Source: Triglochin maritima (taxonomy: Eukaryota; Streptophyta; Magnoliopsida; Alismatales; Juncaginaceae). Taken from it: 64,000 bases of DNA. Positions 36,801 to 46,037 of the stretch are shown piece by piece. The position numbers and the translations under genes are program-made. Below the pieces are notes generated by a model. It saw nothing but the letters and a program-made list of their open reading frames with translations, made no database searches and had not been told where the DNA came from. Position 1 is the first letter of the stretch. Every line of letters begins with the position of its first letter. The stretch covers positions 828,501-892,500 of the forward strand of contig OY821782.1 of assembly GCA_963682175.1 (NCBI GenBank), written 5' to 3'.

Positions 36801-39800
36801 CTTTAGTGAAGATATCGGCTAACTGATCTTTGCTTGAGACATAGGGAACCTCTATTTGCCTTGATTGTATTTTTTCCCTAATAAAGTGGCAGTCGACTTC
36901 TATGTGTTTGGTCCTTTCATGAAAGACAGGATTCATCGCGATATGTCTTGCAGCGTTATTGTCACAAAACATCTTCATGGGTTCCTGGGTGGTGATCTTC
37001 ATATCTCTGAGAAGTTGACTCAACCAGATTAATTCACTGGTGGTTGAGGCCATTGCACGATATTCAGCTTCAGCACTAGATCTGGCAACGACATTTTGTT
37101 TCTTGCTTCGCCAGGTTACTAAGTTGCCCCCGACGAAAGTGCAGAATCCAGACGTTGATCTTCGATCATGACTGCCGGCCCAATCTGCATCAGAATAACC
37201 TGTGATTGAGTTAGAGTTGTTGGGTCTCATCCAGAGCCCTTGCCCAGGAGTGCCTTTAAGATAACAGAGAATCCTTTTTACTAAGTCTAAGTGTTGTGTG
37301 TAAGGAGCATGCATAAATTGACTTATTAGACTTACAGCATATGTGATGTCGGGTCGAGTAACAGTAAGATAAATGAGTTTTCCTACTAGCCTTTGAAACT
37401 GACCAATATCAGAAAGAGGGTTTCCATCAGTTGGTCCTATTTTTTTGTTGATTTCTATAGGAGTGTTTGAAGGTTTTGATCCTAATTTCTTAGTTTCTTC
37501 AAGTAGATCTAGGGTATATTTTCGTTGGGAGAGAAATAACCCCTTTTTAGAATACGCAATCTCTATTCCTAGGAAATATTTTAAGTATCCTAAATCTTTT
37601 ATGTCAAATTTTGATTTTAGGTATTCTTTAACTAATGTTATTTGATGATTATTATTTCCTGTTATAATGATGTCATCGACATAAATAAGAACAATAATAG
37701 TAGTGTTGTGACTATGTTTTGTAAACATGGATGCATCAGCGGAACTTTTAGTAAATCCATAGCTAAGGAGAGAGAGACTGAGTTTGGCATACCAGGCACG
37801 AGGTGATTGTTTTAGCCCATATATAGATTTATGAAGCTTGCATACCTGGTTAGGACGCGTGGTGATGCCAGGTGGAGGAGTCATGTAGACTTCTTCTTCA
37901 AGATTTCCCTGTAAGAATGCATTTTTGACATCCATCTGAAATAATTTCCATCCTTGATTTACAGCGATAGAAAGAAGAACCCGAACAGTGTTCATTTTTG
38001 CTACAGGAGCGAATGTTTCTATATAGTCTAGGCCATAAGTCTGGGTGTAACCTTTGGCCACAAGGCGGGCTTTATATCTTTCTATTTTTCCAGTGCTATG
38101 ATATTTAATTTTGTAGATCCATCTACATCCAACGGGTTTGATTCCTGGTTGGAGAGGAACAAGAGTCCAGGTGTGGTTATCTTTTAGAGCTTGTAATTCA
38201 TCATTCATGGCTTTAATCCACTTTGGATCATTGATAGCCTCATGGTAATGTGTAGGTTCTTTGTTTGTGTCTAAATTTCCTAGAAAGGCTTGATGTTCTT
38301 GAGAAATTTTTTGATATGATAGAAAGTTTTGGATAGGATATTTGGAGTTCTGTACCGGATATTTGGCGTGAGATAGAAAATAATCATTGAACCTGGTAGG
38401 GAGGCGAGATGGTCGTGTAGATCTTCTCGGTGGTTCTTCTCTCCTTCCTTCATTTTCTTCTCCTTCGTGGCCATTTCTTCCTTCTTCGTCTTCATTCTCT
38501 CCTTCCTCGTCTTCATTCTCTCCTCCTCCGTTCTCTCCTCCTCCGTTTTCTCCTCCTCCGTTTTCATTTTCTCTTCCTTCGTTTGTTGGTGATGTTGTAG
38601 GGGGCAGGTTAGTGTGTGGAACTGGGACCGAGGTGGTGTGTTCCTCTTGCCCAGGTTTGTGAAAAAACGGAATGCTTTCAAAGAATGTGACATCTCTGGA
38701 GACATAAGTTTTTTTATTTTTTGGGTCATAGCATTTGTACCCTTTTTTACTAAAGGAATATCCTAAGAAAATACATTTGATGGAGTTTTGATCAAATTTA
38801 TCTTCGCGTTTTTTGAGGACAAAACAGGTGCAACCAAAAATTCTGAGGTGTTCGATTAAATTTTTTTTATTGTATAGGATTTCTAGAGGTTTTTTATAGT
38901 TAGTAGTAGGACTAGGAAGACGGTTGATAATATAGGTAGCTGTCAGAATAGCGTCTGACCAAAAAGATTTTGGGACATTATTCTGAAAAAGGAGGGAGCG
39001 AGTGACATTTAACAGATGTCGGTTTTTTCGCTCAGCCACCCCATTTTGTTGAGGAGTATTAATGCATGAGGTCTGATGGAAAATACCTTTTTGTCGTAAA
39101 AGGTTTTGAAATATATTGCTCATATATTCAGAACCATTATCAGATCTAAAAATACGGATTTTTGCATCAAACATGTTTTCAATGTAACGAAGGAATTCGC
39201 AAAAAACTGAGTAGGTGTCTGATTTGTTTTTTAAAAGATAAATCCAGGTGGCTCGAGAAAAATCATCAATAAAGCTAATAAAGTACCGAAAACCGTTGTA
39301 AGACTCAATGGGGGCAGGACCCCAAATATCAGAATGTATTAGTTCGAAAGGAGAATGAGTTTTAGTGCTAGAATTTTGAAATGGTAATCTAGATTGTTTA
39401 GCAATTCGACAAACATCGCATAAGAGTTCATTTTTAAAAACAGGAAATAACGAATGTAGTACATTTGATGACGGATGACCCATCCTTTTGTGCCAAAGGA
39501 TGTGATTATCTACCATACGAGTATGTAGAACTTTCTTCTTGGTTTCTAGAATGTAGAGACCGTTAGCGAGGATACCCTTACCAATCATCCTCCTGGAGAT
39601 ACGATCCTGAAAAATAACATCGTTAGGAGAGAATATAACATTACAATTAAGATTTTTAGTGAGCTTGGCAACCGATATAAGGTTAGCATCGAGATTAGGT
39701 ACAAAAAGTATGTCATCAGACGTGTTGTTAACTAAGTTTGCCTTTCCTATTCCTTCAATTTGGGCTTTACTTCCATTAGCAACAGTTACAAAGTTGTTTA

Positions 39801-42800
39801 ATAACTTAAGATTTTGTTTCATATTGCTAAGTAGAGTTCTATCACCAGTCATGTGATCGGTGGCTCCGGTATCAATAATCCAAGGTTTAGTTTGTAATTT
39901 GGATGTTATTTCAGACAAAGCAGTAAATTTAGAAAGGTTGGTAATACCTGCACAATTACCTGTTTCAGGAGGTGGATTCTGCAAAAAATCATTTAACTGA
40001 TTTACCAGGTTCTTTAAATGGATCTGGTTTGGTGGATTCGGATTGTTGGATCCATATCCGATATTAGACCCGGCAGCACCGGATTCCATCCGAATTCTCG
40101 GATTCGGGTTTCCGGATCCGGAGATATGGTTGGTATATAAAGCGGCGTTATCCGCGAAACTGTTAGGGTTTTGTAACCCTTCGTATTCGCTGTGTCGGCT
40201 GGTGTTTCGGAAGGTGAAGTCGGCGCCTCCAATCTGGTTGGTGTTGCTGCCTCCGGCGCCTCCGATCTGGTTGGCGTTGCTGCCTCCGGCGCCTCCGAGC
40301 AGACTGTTGTTGCCTTCCACCAGATTTGCTTTTGTGTTTCTTTCGGATTTTTGTGGTCTGAGGTGCGGGAACAAGAACCAACACGAGCTTTTGTTGTGTC
40401 CTGGTTTCTTGCAGTTTTCACAGTGTTCGTTGCTTTTGTTTCCGAATCTTTTTTTCATTCCCTGAGCTTGGTTTCGACCGGCGATGAGGGCCTGGTTGTC
40501 CATGTTCTGATTTTTGTTGTGGTTATTCATTGTATTTCTCCTTGTTTCCTCGCGCTGAACAAGATTTGTGATGTTTGCGAGGCTTGGAAGATCTGATGCC
40601 ATGAGTATTTGAGACCGAATGGTCTCGTAGCTCGGATCTAACCCTACCAGAAACTGGTAGATTTGATTTTGCTCTTGTCGCTTTTGAATGATTTCTGGGT
40701 CAGCAGTTGGGGGTTCGTAGATCCTCAGCTCGTCCCACTTTCTTCTGAGAGTACCGAGGTACTCGGTGACAGAAACACCATGCTGTTGAGTATGCGCGAT
40801 CTCCTGTTTGATTTTGAAAAGATGCGCAAAATTTTCTGCTTTGCCGTAGTGGTCTCTGATCGAGTCCCACAGCTCCTTTGCGCTTTCTTTGTAAATGAAA
40901 ATCTCGGCGATGTGATTTTGCATGGATGCAATGATCCATGACATCACTTGGTGGTCCGAGGTTTGCCATTCATCTTGGATTTTGTCTGAAGCATCTTCTG
41001 GTTTTGGACTTTTTCCGGTGACGTGGCCGAGTTTCCCCCTGCCACTGAGGGAGAGGGTGACAGCACGCGCCCAGGATAAATAGTTTGCCCCATTTAGAGT
41101 CGTCGAGACGAGGCGATGGGGATTCATCTCCGGCGGGTTTCTGTTGCCGTCCGACATGCCCTCCTTTTTTTTTATTCCTTGGGTTTGGATGAGGCGAGCT
41201 CGACCTTCAACCCCCAAGGAAGAAGCCGATGAGGAACGCCGGGAATTCTGAGGCTTATGAGAGGATCTGATGCTCTGATACCATATCATAAAGTGAACTG
41301 GAGAGGGTTCGAGGCTTGAGAAGGAAGAAGAAGTTTATTTTTATTTATTTCTATTGTGTTCTTTGTTTGAATACATGAGTGTATATAAATACATGGATCT
41401 ATCCGTTAGTATGCATTTATTTCTGACTTGGGAAACTTAAACGTTTGGGAGTGCAATGGTCAAGCTCGGGCTTCCCTCCACCATCAATGTTCAACGGTAA
41501 GAACATTTATTTGCTTTTGCTTTAATATCTTTAACAGCCAAACATGTATGTTGGATGAATGCTACATTTAATACTTAACCATAAAACCTCTCAGATTCAC
41601 ACATCATCAACTTCAAACTATAGTGTGTTGGTTGTGAATCATGGAAAACATGTCAGAAACATGCAGATTTGTCCCACATCTCTGATATATCATTGAATAC
41701 AATTCAATATTAACTGTGAAAATCCTGATCTGATAAAAATAAAATACAATTTTAAACGATCTACTTACCACCCCCATCAACACCAATTGCAACAGGACAT
41801 AATCCTGCGCAAACTATTGCCGCAGATCCACTTGAAGAACCACCTGACACCCTGCCGGGATCATATGGATTTCTTGTAATACTGCAATAAATTCCAAAGA
41901 AAAAAGAATTTGAAAAATAGTATACACGAAGGTACTTGTAATATCCAATATTATACCCTCCTACCCGTAGTGAGGATTAATCCCACTCGTTCCGGCTCCA
42001 AGCTCATGCATGTTGGTTTTTCCCACCAGTATGGCACCACACAACCTTAAACTCTTCACACAAGATGCATCATCATTGCAAGGTCTGAACTTGTGTAACC
42101 ACTTTGTACCTCCTTAAATACCAAAATAAAAAAATTAATCACCTTTCATGAACACAATTTCACTAAGTAATTACAATTAGCAACATCGTACCTGTGGTGG
42201 GGTATGGTAGGCAATCAATCTCATCTTTCACGGCAATTAGTATTCCATCAAGGACTGAAATTGGAGTACCTAATGCAAACATTTGCAAGTAAATTACATT
42301 GGATACATCAACGAGAGTTCCCATCTAAATATGGTTCGTATTCTAACGGTATTTGAATTCACTTGTGAGAAGTAGACTCAAATAATTGGAAGGTTTTAAG
42401 TGGAAATTACACCTTCTTCGTATCGTTTAGTCGATTGGGTAGCTTGTCTCAAAATATCTTCCACGTCAGAATTGATGAAATATGACATGCGATTGTTAGA
42501 ACCTGATGACTCCCGGAGTGCAGCTAAAAATTTGGTTGCTACCTGTAGCATTGTTGAAATGATCCAAACAAATGATTTTCGAAGTGATAGAAATGTGTCA
42601 TTTTCAACAAAAAACTCCAAAAATGAAATTGACTATTTCTAACTGTATTTGTTTTTCAGTTGCCATACAACTATGACAAACAATTACATGCTCGTTGTAA
42701 GTCTTCGATACAAATGATGAGGTTGACAATATGAAAGCTGAAATATGAAATTAGATACAAACTACCAAAGAAAGTCGATTACCTTGAGGGGTGTGGTTTC

Positions 42801-44025
42801 TTTTGAACTATAGGCTCTCGAAAAATCCATTATTGTCCGTCTCCGAATTATTTCAGTTGATCCATTTACGGTTGGATCCGGAGTGGAGGGGAGACACTCT
42901 ATGACCTCATGAACTTGTTCTACTGGCGAGAGACCGGGTTTCACAACACTGATCTCTTGTTCTTTGGGATCTATTATATAAATTGCAAATTCAGTTTGCA
43001 CTGTCGATTACCAACGGTAAACATCAAGGTTTTCGATCAATTAGCAAAACCAGTTGTACCTTCCCATTCATGGTTGGAGGTGAAGAGAGGGGGCTCTTTA
43101 ATATCCGCATACGACACAAACTGCAAGAAATTGTAGTTTTAAATTTATGAAAAGCATCTGAACTGTCACAACCATAACCTCTTTGAATTTTGTATGGAAA
43201 ATTGTATGACTTAAGTCTAACATTATAAAATTATTAATGATCGAGGAGAATTAATCAATAATATAAAGTTCACCCCCAGAATGACTTCATTTGTTTGAAT
43301 TTCAAACACAAATATCTTCACAAACAGACAAGATTTGTCATTGACTTTACTTCTGTTGGGATTCAGTCCAAAACTCTCCAAACCAAATACCTCTTTTCTC
43401 ACAGAAAAAAGAATGTTCGAAGATAACTGAAATCAAATGAAAGAAATAAAAGAGTTGAGCAAAGAACTTCATGAATCACCTTGTGAATGAGATTGTCTCT
43501 GCATAGAACATAAATCCCAATTGGCCCGAAAACCCAAGACTCCAGAATCCACACAAATACTTTCACCAGAAACCCCGCGACCCGAGGAGCTAATCCATTC
43601 CATCACAAGAAAAAACACATGAAAATCAATAACACAACCACAAATAAACACGAAAGCAACATGTTCCATACATGTTCACATAACCACACTTTCTTTATAA
43701 GAGAATTGCGTCGACCAACCAATTTTCACATAACCAAACTCCTACCTATCTCTCATCAATTATCCACTTACTTCTCACACAAAACAATATCAATCACATC
43801 TGAATATTTCTTCGTGCACTAACAAACACATCCACATCAGATTATCTCATTCTGACACTTTTCGATTGATCGTTCACCGTGTTCTTCGAGAAGATAATTA
43901 TAACAACTTGTATGTACGTACGTACCTGTGACGTTGGCCTTGACGTAAATCTCGTCGCTTGAGGGGCCGAGATCGACCTCCACAGCCGGTTTATAGACCT
44001 TGGGTTTGGACCCAAAAAGACCCAT
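33895..44025 (-). CDS. FAAH: Fatty acid amide hydrolase (amidase signature family), 20 exons
   Basis: Hydrolyses N-acylethanolamines and related amides at endomembranes. Minus-strand exons: 43926-44025, 43480-43589, 43060-43120, 42783-42970, 42413-42542, 42192-42269, 41965-42112, 41769-41881, 36169-36244, 36004-36075, 35860-35911, 35649-35720, 35481-35561, 35307-35407, 35119-35211, 34610-34678, 34384-34448, 34237-34298, 34054-34149, 33895-33957. Every phase closes, giving 609 aa (Arabidopsis FAAH, as I recall, 607). The catalytic triad is visible: Lys211 in [12 protein letters not shown], Ser287 in [10 protein letters not shown] and Ser311 in GVDGGGSVRMP, each offset +6 from Arabidopsis Lys205/Ser281/Ser305. 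The start [20 protein letters not shown] is typical of this plant clade, and a hydrophobic segment ([14 protein letters not shown]) follows. Intron 8 (36245-41768) holds a whole copia element. No coding damage was seen. Confidence 0.96.
36468..36720 (-). repeat. 3' LTR of copia element 2
   Basis: 253 bp, minus strand TGTTAAAGATATT...CTTTATGATA; the usual terminal CA is TA. Identical to the 5' LTR. It contains a TATA-like segment (plus-strand GTGTATATAAATAC). The gag-pol stop codon lies just inside it (36715-36717). Confidence 0.96.
36715..41157 (-). CDS. Gag-Pol polyprotein of copia element 2, uninterrupted
   Basis: About 1,480 aa from [13 protein letters not shown]; the frame is open further upstream into the LTR, but that ATG is an unlikely start. 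Order: Gag ([18 protein letters not shown]), zinc knuckle [14 protein letters not shown], protease [14 protein letters not shown], integrase [10 protein letters not shown] with CDVC, core RSDNGSEY and [10 protein letters not shown], reverse transcriptase with [10 protein letters not shown], RNase H with [14 protein letters not shown] and [10 protein letters not shown]. Two low-complexity insertions stand out: repeated [12 protein letters not shown] units after the zinc knuckle, and a stretch of GGGEN and EDEEG repeats between integrase and reverse transcriptase. All visible catalytic motifs are intact. Confidence 0.96.
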   Translation of the reverse strand: MSDGNRNPPEMNPHRLVSTTLNGANYLSWARAVTLSLSGRGKLGHVTGKSPKPEDASDKIQDEWQTSDHQVMSWIIASMQNHIAEIFIYKESAKELWDSIRDHYGKAENFAHLFKIKQEIAHTQQHGVSVTEYLGTLRRKWDELRIYEPPTADPEIIQKRQEQNQIYQFLVGLDPSYETIRSQILMASDLPSLANITNLVQREETRRNTMNNHNKNQNMDNQALIAGRNQAQGMKKRFGNKSNEHCENCKKPGHNKSSCWFLFPHLRPQKSERNTKANLVEGNNSLLGGAGGSNANQIGGAGGSNTNQIGGADFTFRNTSRHSEYEGLQNPNSFADNAALYTNHISGSGNPNPRIRMESGAAGSNIGYGSNNPNPPNQIHLKNLVNQLNDFLQNPPPETGNCAGITNLSKFTALSEITSKLQTKPWIIDTGATDHMTGDRTLLSNMKQNLKLLNNFVTVANGSKAQIEGIGKANLVNNTSDDILFVPNLDANLISVAKLTKNLNCNVIFSPNDVIFQDRISRRMIGKGILANGLYILETKKKVLHTRMVDNHILWHKRMGHPSSNVLHSLFPVFKNELLCDVCRIAKQSRLPFQNSSTKTHSPFELIHSDIWGPAPIESYNGFRYFISFIDDFSRATWIYLLKNKSDTYSVFCEFLRYIENMFDAKIRIFRSDNGSEYMSNIFQNLLRQKGIFHQTSCINTPQQNGVAERKNRHLLNVTRSLLFQNNVPKSFWSDAILTATYIINRLPSPTTNYKKPLEILYNKKNLIEHLRIFGCTCFVLKKREDKFDQNSIKCIFLGYSFSKKGYKCYDPKNKKTYVSRDVTFFESIPFFHKPGQEEHTTSVPVPHTNLPPTTSPTNEGRENENGGGENGGGENGGGENEDEEGENEDEEGRNGHEGEENEGRREEPPRRSTRPSRLPTRFNDYFLSHAKYPVQNSKYPIQNFLSYQKISQEHQAFLGNLDTNKEPTHYHEAINDPKWIKAMNDELQALKDNHTWTLVPLQPGIKPVGCRWIYKIKYHSTGKIERYKARLVAKGYTQTYGLDYIETFAPVAKMNTVRVLLSIAVNQGWKLFQMDVKNAFLQGNLEEEVYMTPPPGITTRPNQVCKLHKSIYGLKQSPRAWYAKLSLSLLSYGFTKSSADASMFTKHSHNTTIIVLIYVDDIIITGNNNHQITLVKEYLKSKFDIKDLGYLKYFLGIEIAYSKKGLFLSQRKYTLDLLEETKKLGSKPSNTPIEINKKIGPTDGNPLSDIGQFQRLVGKLIYLTVTRPDITYAVSLISQFMHAPYTQHLDLVKRILCYLKGTPGQGLWMRPNNSNSITGYSDADWAGSHDRRSTSGFCTFVGGNLVTWRSKKQNVVARSSAEAEYRAMASTTSELIWLSQLLRDMKITTQEPMKMFCDNNAARHIAMNPVFHERTKHIEVDCHFIREKIQSRQIEVPYVSSKDQLADIFTKALDRKTFSNILHKLGSINPFQTQLEGAC
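41272..41283 (-). other. Primer-binding site of copia element 2
   Basis: TGGTATCAGAGC on the minus strand directly follows the 5' LTR and is complementary to the end of initiator Met-tRNA. Confidence 0.93.
41284..41536 (-). repeat. 5' LTR of copia element 2
   Basis: 253 bp, identical to the 3' LTR at 36468-36720. It carries the element promoter and is followed by the target duplication GCCAA. Confidence 0.96.
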
Positions 44026-44085
44026 ATGTAAGATATATATGTGAGACGCTGCAATCAATATATGTTGTTAGTATAAGTTGGTGAG

Positions 44086-44095
44086 GTTTATATAG
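44086..44095 (-). promoter_or_regulatory. Probable TATA box of FAAH
   Basis: CTATATAAAC on the minus strand, about 60 bp before the FAAH start codon. This gives room for a transcription start about 30 bp downstream and a short leader. Confidence 0.6.
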
Positions 44096-44882
44096 AGGTG
44101 GAGGAGTGGAGTTGGACGGAGATAGCGATGGGAGATGATAAATGTTTGAGATTAACGTTTGAGTGAGGCAATTAGAGAAGTATCAAAAGGCTTTGGACCA
44201 GACTAGAGTTGGTTGGTGGTGGTTGGGTTTCGCGGGAAATGGGAGGGGTGTGGGTCGTTGGGATGAGATCCAACGGCTAGGATTCGTTCGATTGTTGTCT
44301 CAGAGATGTTGCCTTGCGGTTGTGCTTGAAGTGCGCGTAATCGATGGTCAAACTATGGATGTGGTCTTAGCTCTGCTAAGTAATTAATCTTCAGGATTAA
44401 TTATTTTTTCTTAAGTATTCATGTTGCATATATTTTTATAGTTTGTTTTGATTAGTTAGTCGTAATTAAATGACAATTAACTGTTGTTCAACATCAGAAA
44501 GTTGGTTTAATAAATTAATAGGTAACTTTTATTCCTTCTGTTCTCACTCATAATTTTGTTCAGATAAAATACTTTTTACCCTTGTTTGACTTTTCATTCA
44601 GATAATAGGGTAGGCTTCTGTTTTTATTGTTATGCTATATCCTATAGCACGACTAAATGATAGTGCAAACTACACAAAAGAAAGAAAAAACATTGAGAAA
44701 CAAACGCATGTTCTATTGTTATGCTAGCTTGACTTCTTCTTACAGCTTTACATTTAGTATCAAATTTGGGTTTTAACTTTTAACCAATTAACATGCAAAT
44801 TTACTACCCAGAAGACTTCTACCTAAGGGTTGATATTCATGGTTATCGAAATCGATTTATTTGATCAATCGTAACTATAGTA
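44096..44882. other. Intergenic spacer upstream of FAAH
   Basis: No gene, RNA or repeat could be supported. The open frame at 44163-44387 lacks any family features. Confidence 0.4.
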
Positions 44883-45042
44883 GTTTCTATTGGGAGGGGA
44901 TCTATGATGTACTAACACGACACAGATTACACGCACCACGAAATATATAGAATATTGACTGCGGAATTAACTTCTGACCATCTCCCAATCGTAATGCAAC
45001 TAGTAAACACAAATAAGATGAAATAGCAAGCAATCACACAAC

Positions 45043-45289
45043 TAGGGGTGTGCAGAACCCGGGTCGGTCTGGGTTCGGTCCGGACCGGAACCAACCGGTC
45101 CGGGTTCCGATCCGGACATTTCTCAAAATTTGGTTTCGGATAGGACCGGTCCGTTTTTTGTTTTTTTTATATTTTTAAGGTTAAAAACCGGTCCTGGACC
45201 GGACCAGACCGAATCCAACCGGTCCGGTCCGATTTCCGATCCAGACCAGTTCGGTCCGGTCTCCGGTCCAGACCGGATGCACAACCCTA
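45043..45289. mobile_element. hAT-type MITE, 247 bp, rich in GGTCCGG
   Basis: Terminal inverted repeats TAGGGGTGTGCA and, inverted, TAGGGTTGTGCA. 8-bp flanks CACACAAC (45035-45042) and CACACAAT (45290-45297) match at 7 of 8. The interior is built of GGTCCGGACC-like palindromes around an AT-rich centre. The layout parallels the MITE at 16865-17359 with a different interior motif. Confidence 0.85.
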
Positions 45290-45598
45290 CACACAATACA
45301 CCTGAAGCAAACCACGACACACGTGATTTTACAAGGTTCGGCAAGATGCCTACGTCCTTGAGTGAGTCTCCTGCGAGTTTTCTTTCCTTGAAGCTATTCT
45401 CCAACAAGAGAAGTCTCCAAGATTACAAACGATTGGAAGCAATATGTCTCCCAAAGCACTCTAGATCTCTCTCTTGCCTAATCTCTCTCAAGGGGATAAA
45501 TATTGTATGTTATATTACAAGATTAGGGCGAAAATCTTATTTATAATTGGCTAAATTCGTACAGAGAATAATTCAGATCGTGCACAACTGCCTGAAAA

Positions 45599-45986
45599 CG
45601 GTCGACCGGAATGTCTCATCGGTCGACCGGGTTTCAGTTAGTTCGCGTAATTGCCATCATTCGGTCGACCGCGTGCCCATAGCCGGTCGACCGTTCCGCG
45701 CTGCTGAATAGCGCCTGAAGCTCCTGGACGTTTTCGGTCGACCGCATGTCCAACACCGGTCTACCGATTTGCATGCTGATTTTCATCTCGCAGCTACTGT
45801 CTCTTTTCGGTCGACCGCGTGCCCAGCATCGGTCGACCGAATCTTGATCAATCCTGAGCCCCAAATCTCCTGGCGTTTTTCGGTCGACCGAATTCCCAGA
45901 ACCAGTCGACCGATCCTTGATCTGTTCCGAGTCCCGTGGCTCCTGGAGTAATTCGGTCGACCAGACACTTAAGTTTCGGTCGACTG
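45599..45986. repeat. 73-bp tandem array with paired CGGTCGACCG palindromes (locus 2)
   Basis: The decamer or a one- or two-base variant starts at 45599, 45620, 45662, 45684, 45735, 45757, 45808, 45830, 45881, 45903, 45954 and 45977. From 45662 on, the first of each pair recurs every 73 bp exactly (45662, 45735, 45808, 45881, 45954) and the second follows 22-23 bp later. The sequences between differ much more than the decamers. Since 73 is not a multiple of three, the open frames across the array are not a repeated protein. Confidence 0.95.
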
Positions 45987-46037
45987 ATTCTCCCAGAATT
46001 ACTGTATAAGCAATTATAAACCAATTCCAACAGTTTC

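Larger units (their letters stand above)
36468..41536 (-). mobile_element. Intact Ty1-copia retrotransposon in FAAH intron 8
   Basis: 5,069 bp, target duplication GCCAA at 36463-36467 and 41537-41541. The two 253-bp LTRs are identical as read base by base. The primer site TGGTATCAGAGC and polypurine tract (minus-strand AACTTGAGGGGGCG) are in place, and gag-pol is one open frame. All parts needed for autonomous movement are present, so the insertion is recent. It sits in the same orientation as FAAH, so its LTR signals could affect FAAH transcript processing. It is a relative of the element at 28401-33411 by protein, but its LTRs differ. Confidence 0.98.
44888..46032 (-). mobile_element. Probable copia-type solo LTR carrying the CGGTCGACCG array
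   Basis: The minus strand begins TGTTGGAATTGG, a start common in plant copia LTRs, at 46032. GTTTC occurs directly outside both proposed ends (44883-44887 and 46033-46037). The proposed far end reads CCTCCCAATA, not CA, so that border is less certain. Inside, GATTTTACAAGGTTCGGCAA followed by CCTACGTCC (about 45325-45355) is a stretch often seen in such LTRs. No primer site, tract or coding region adjoins. It is interrupted by a MITE at 45043-45289. Confidence 0.55.

Noticed and set aside
38387..38662. Plus-strand Ser/Pro-rich frame
   Set aside because: Antisense of the Glu/Gly-rich linker of the copia polyprotein.
40043..40596. Plus-strand frames of 134-140 aa
   Set aside because: Antisense shadows of the gag region of the intact copia element.
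45599..45986. Regularly spaced palindromes resembling a CRISPR array
   Set aside because: Plant nuclear context, alternating 12- and 41-bp gaps, no cas genes, and the array lies within an LTR.
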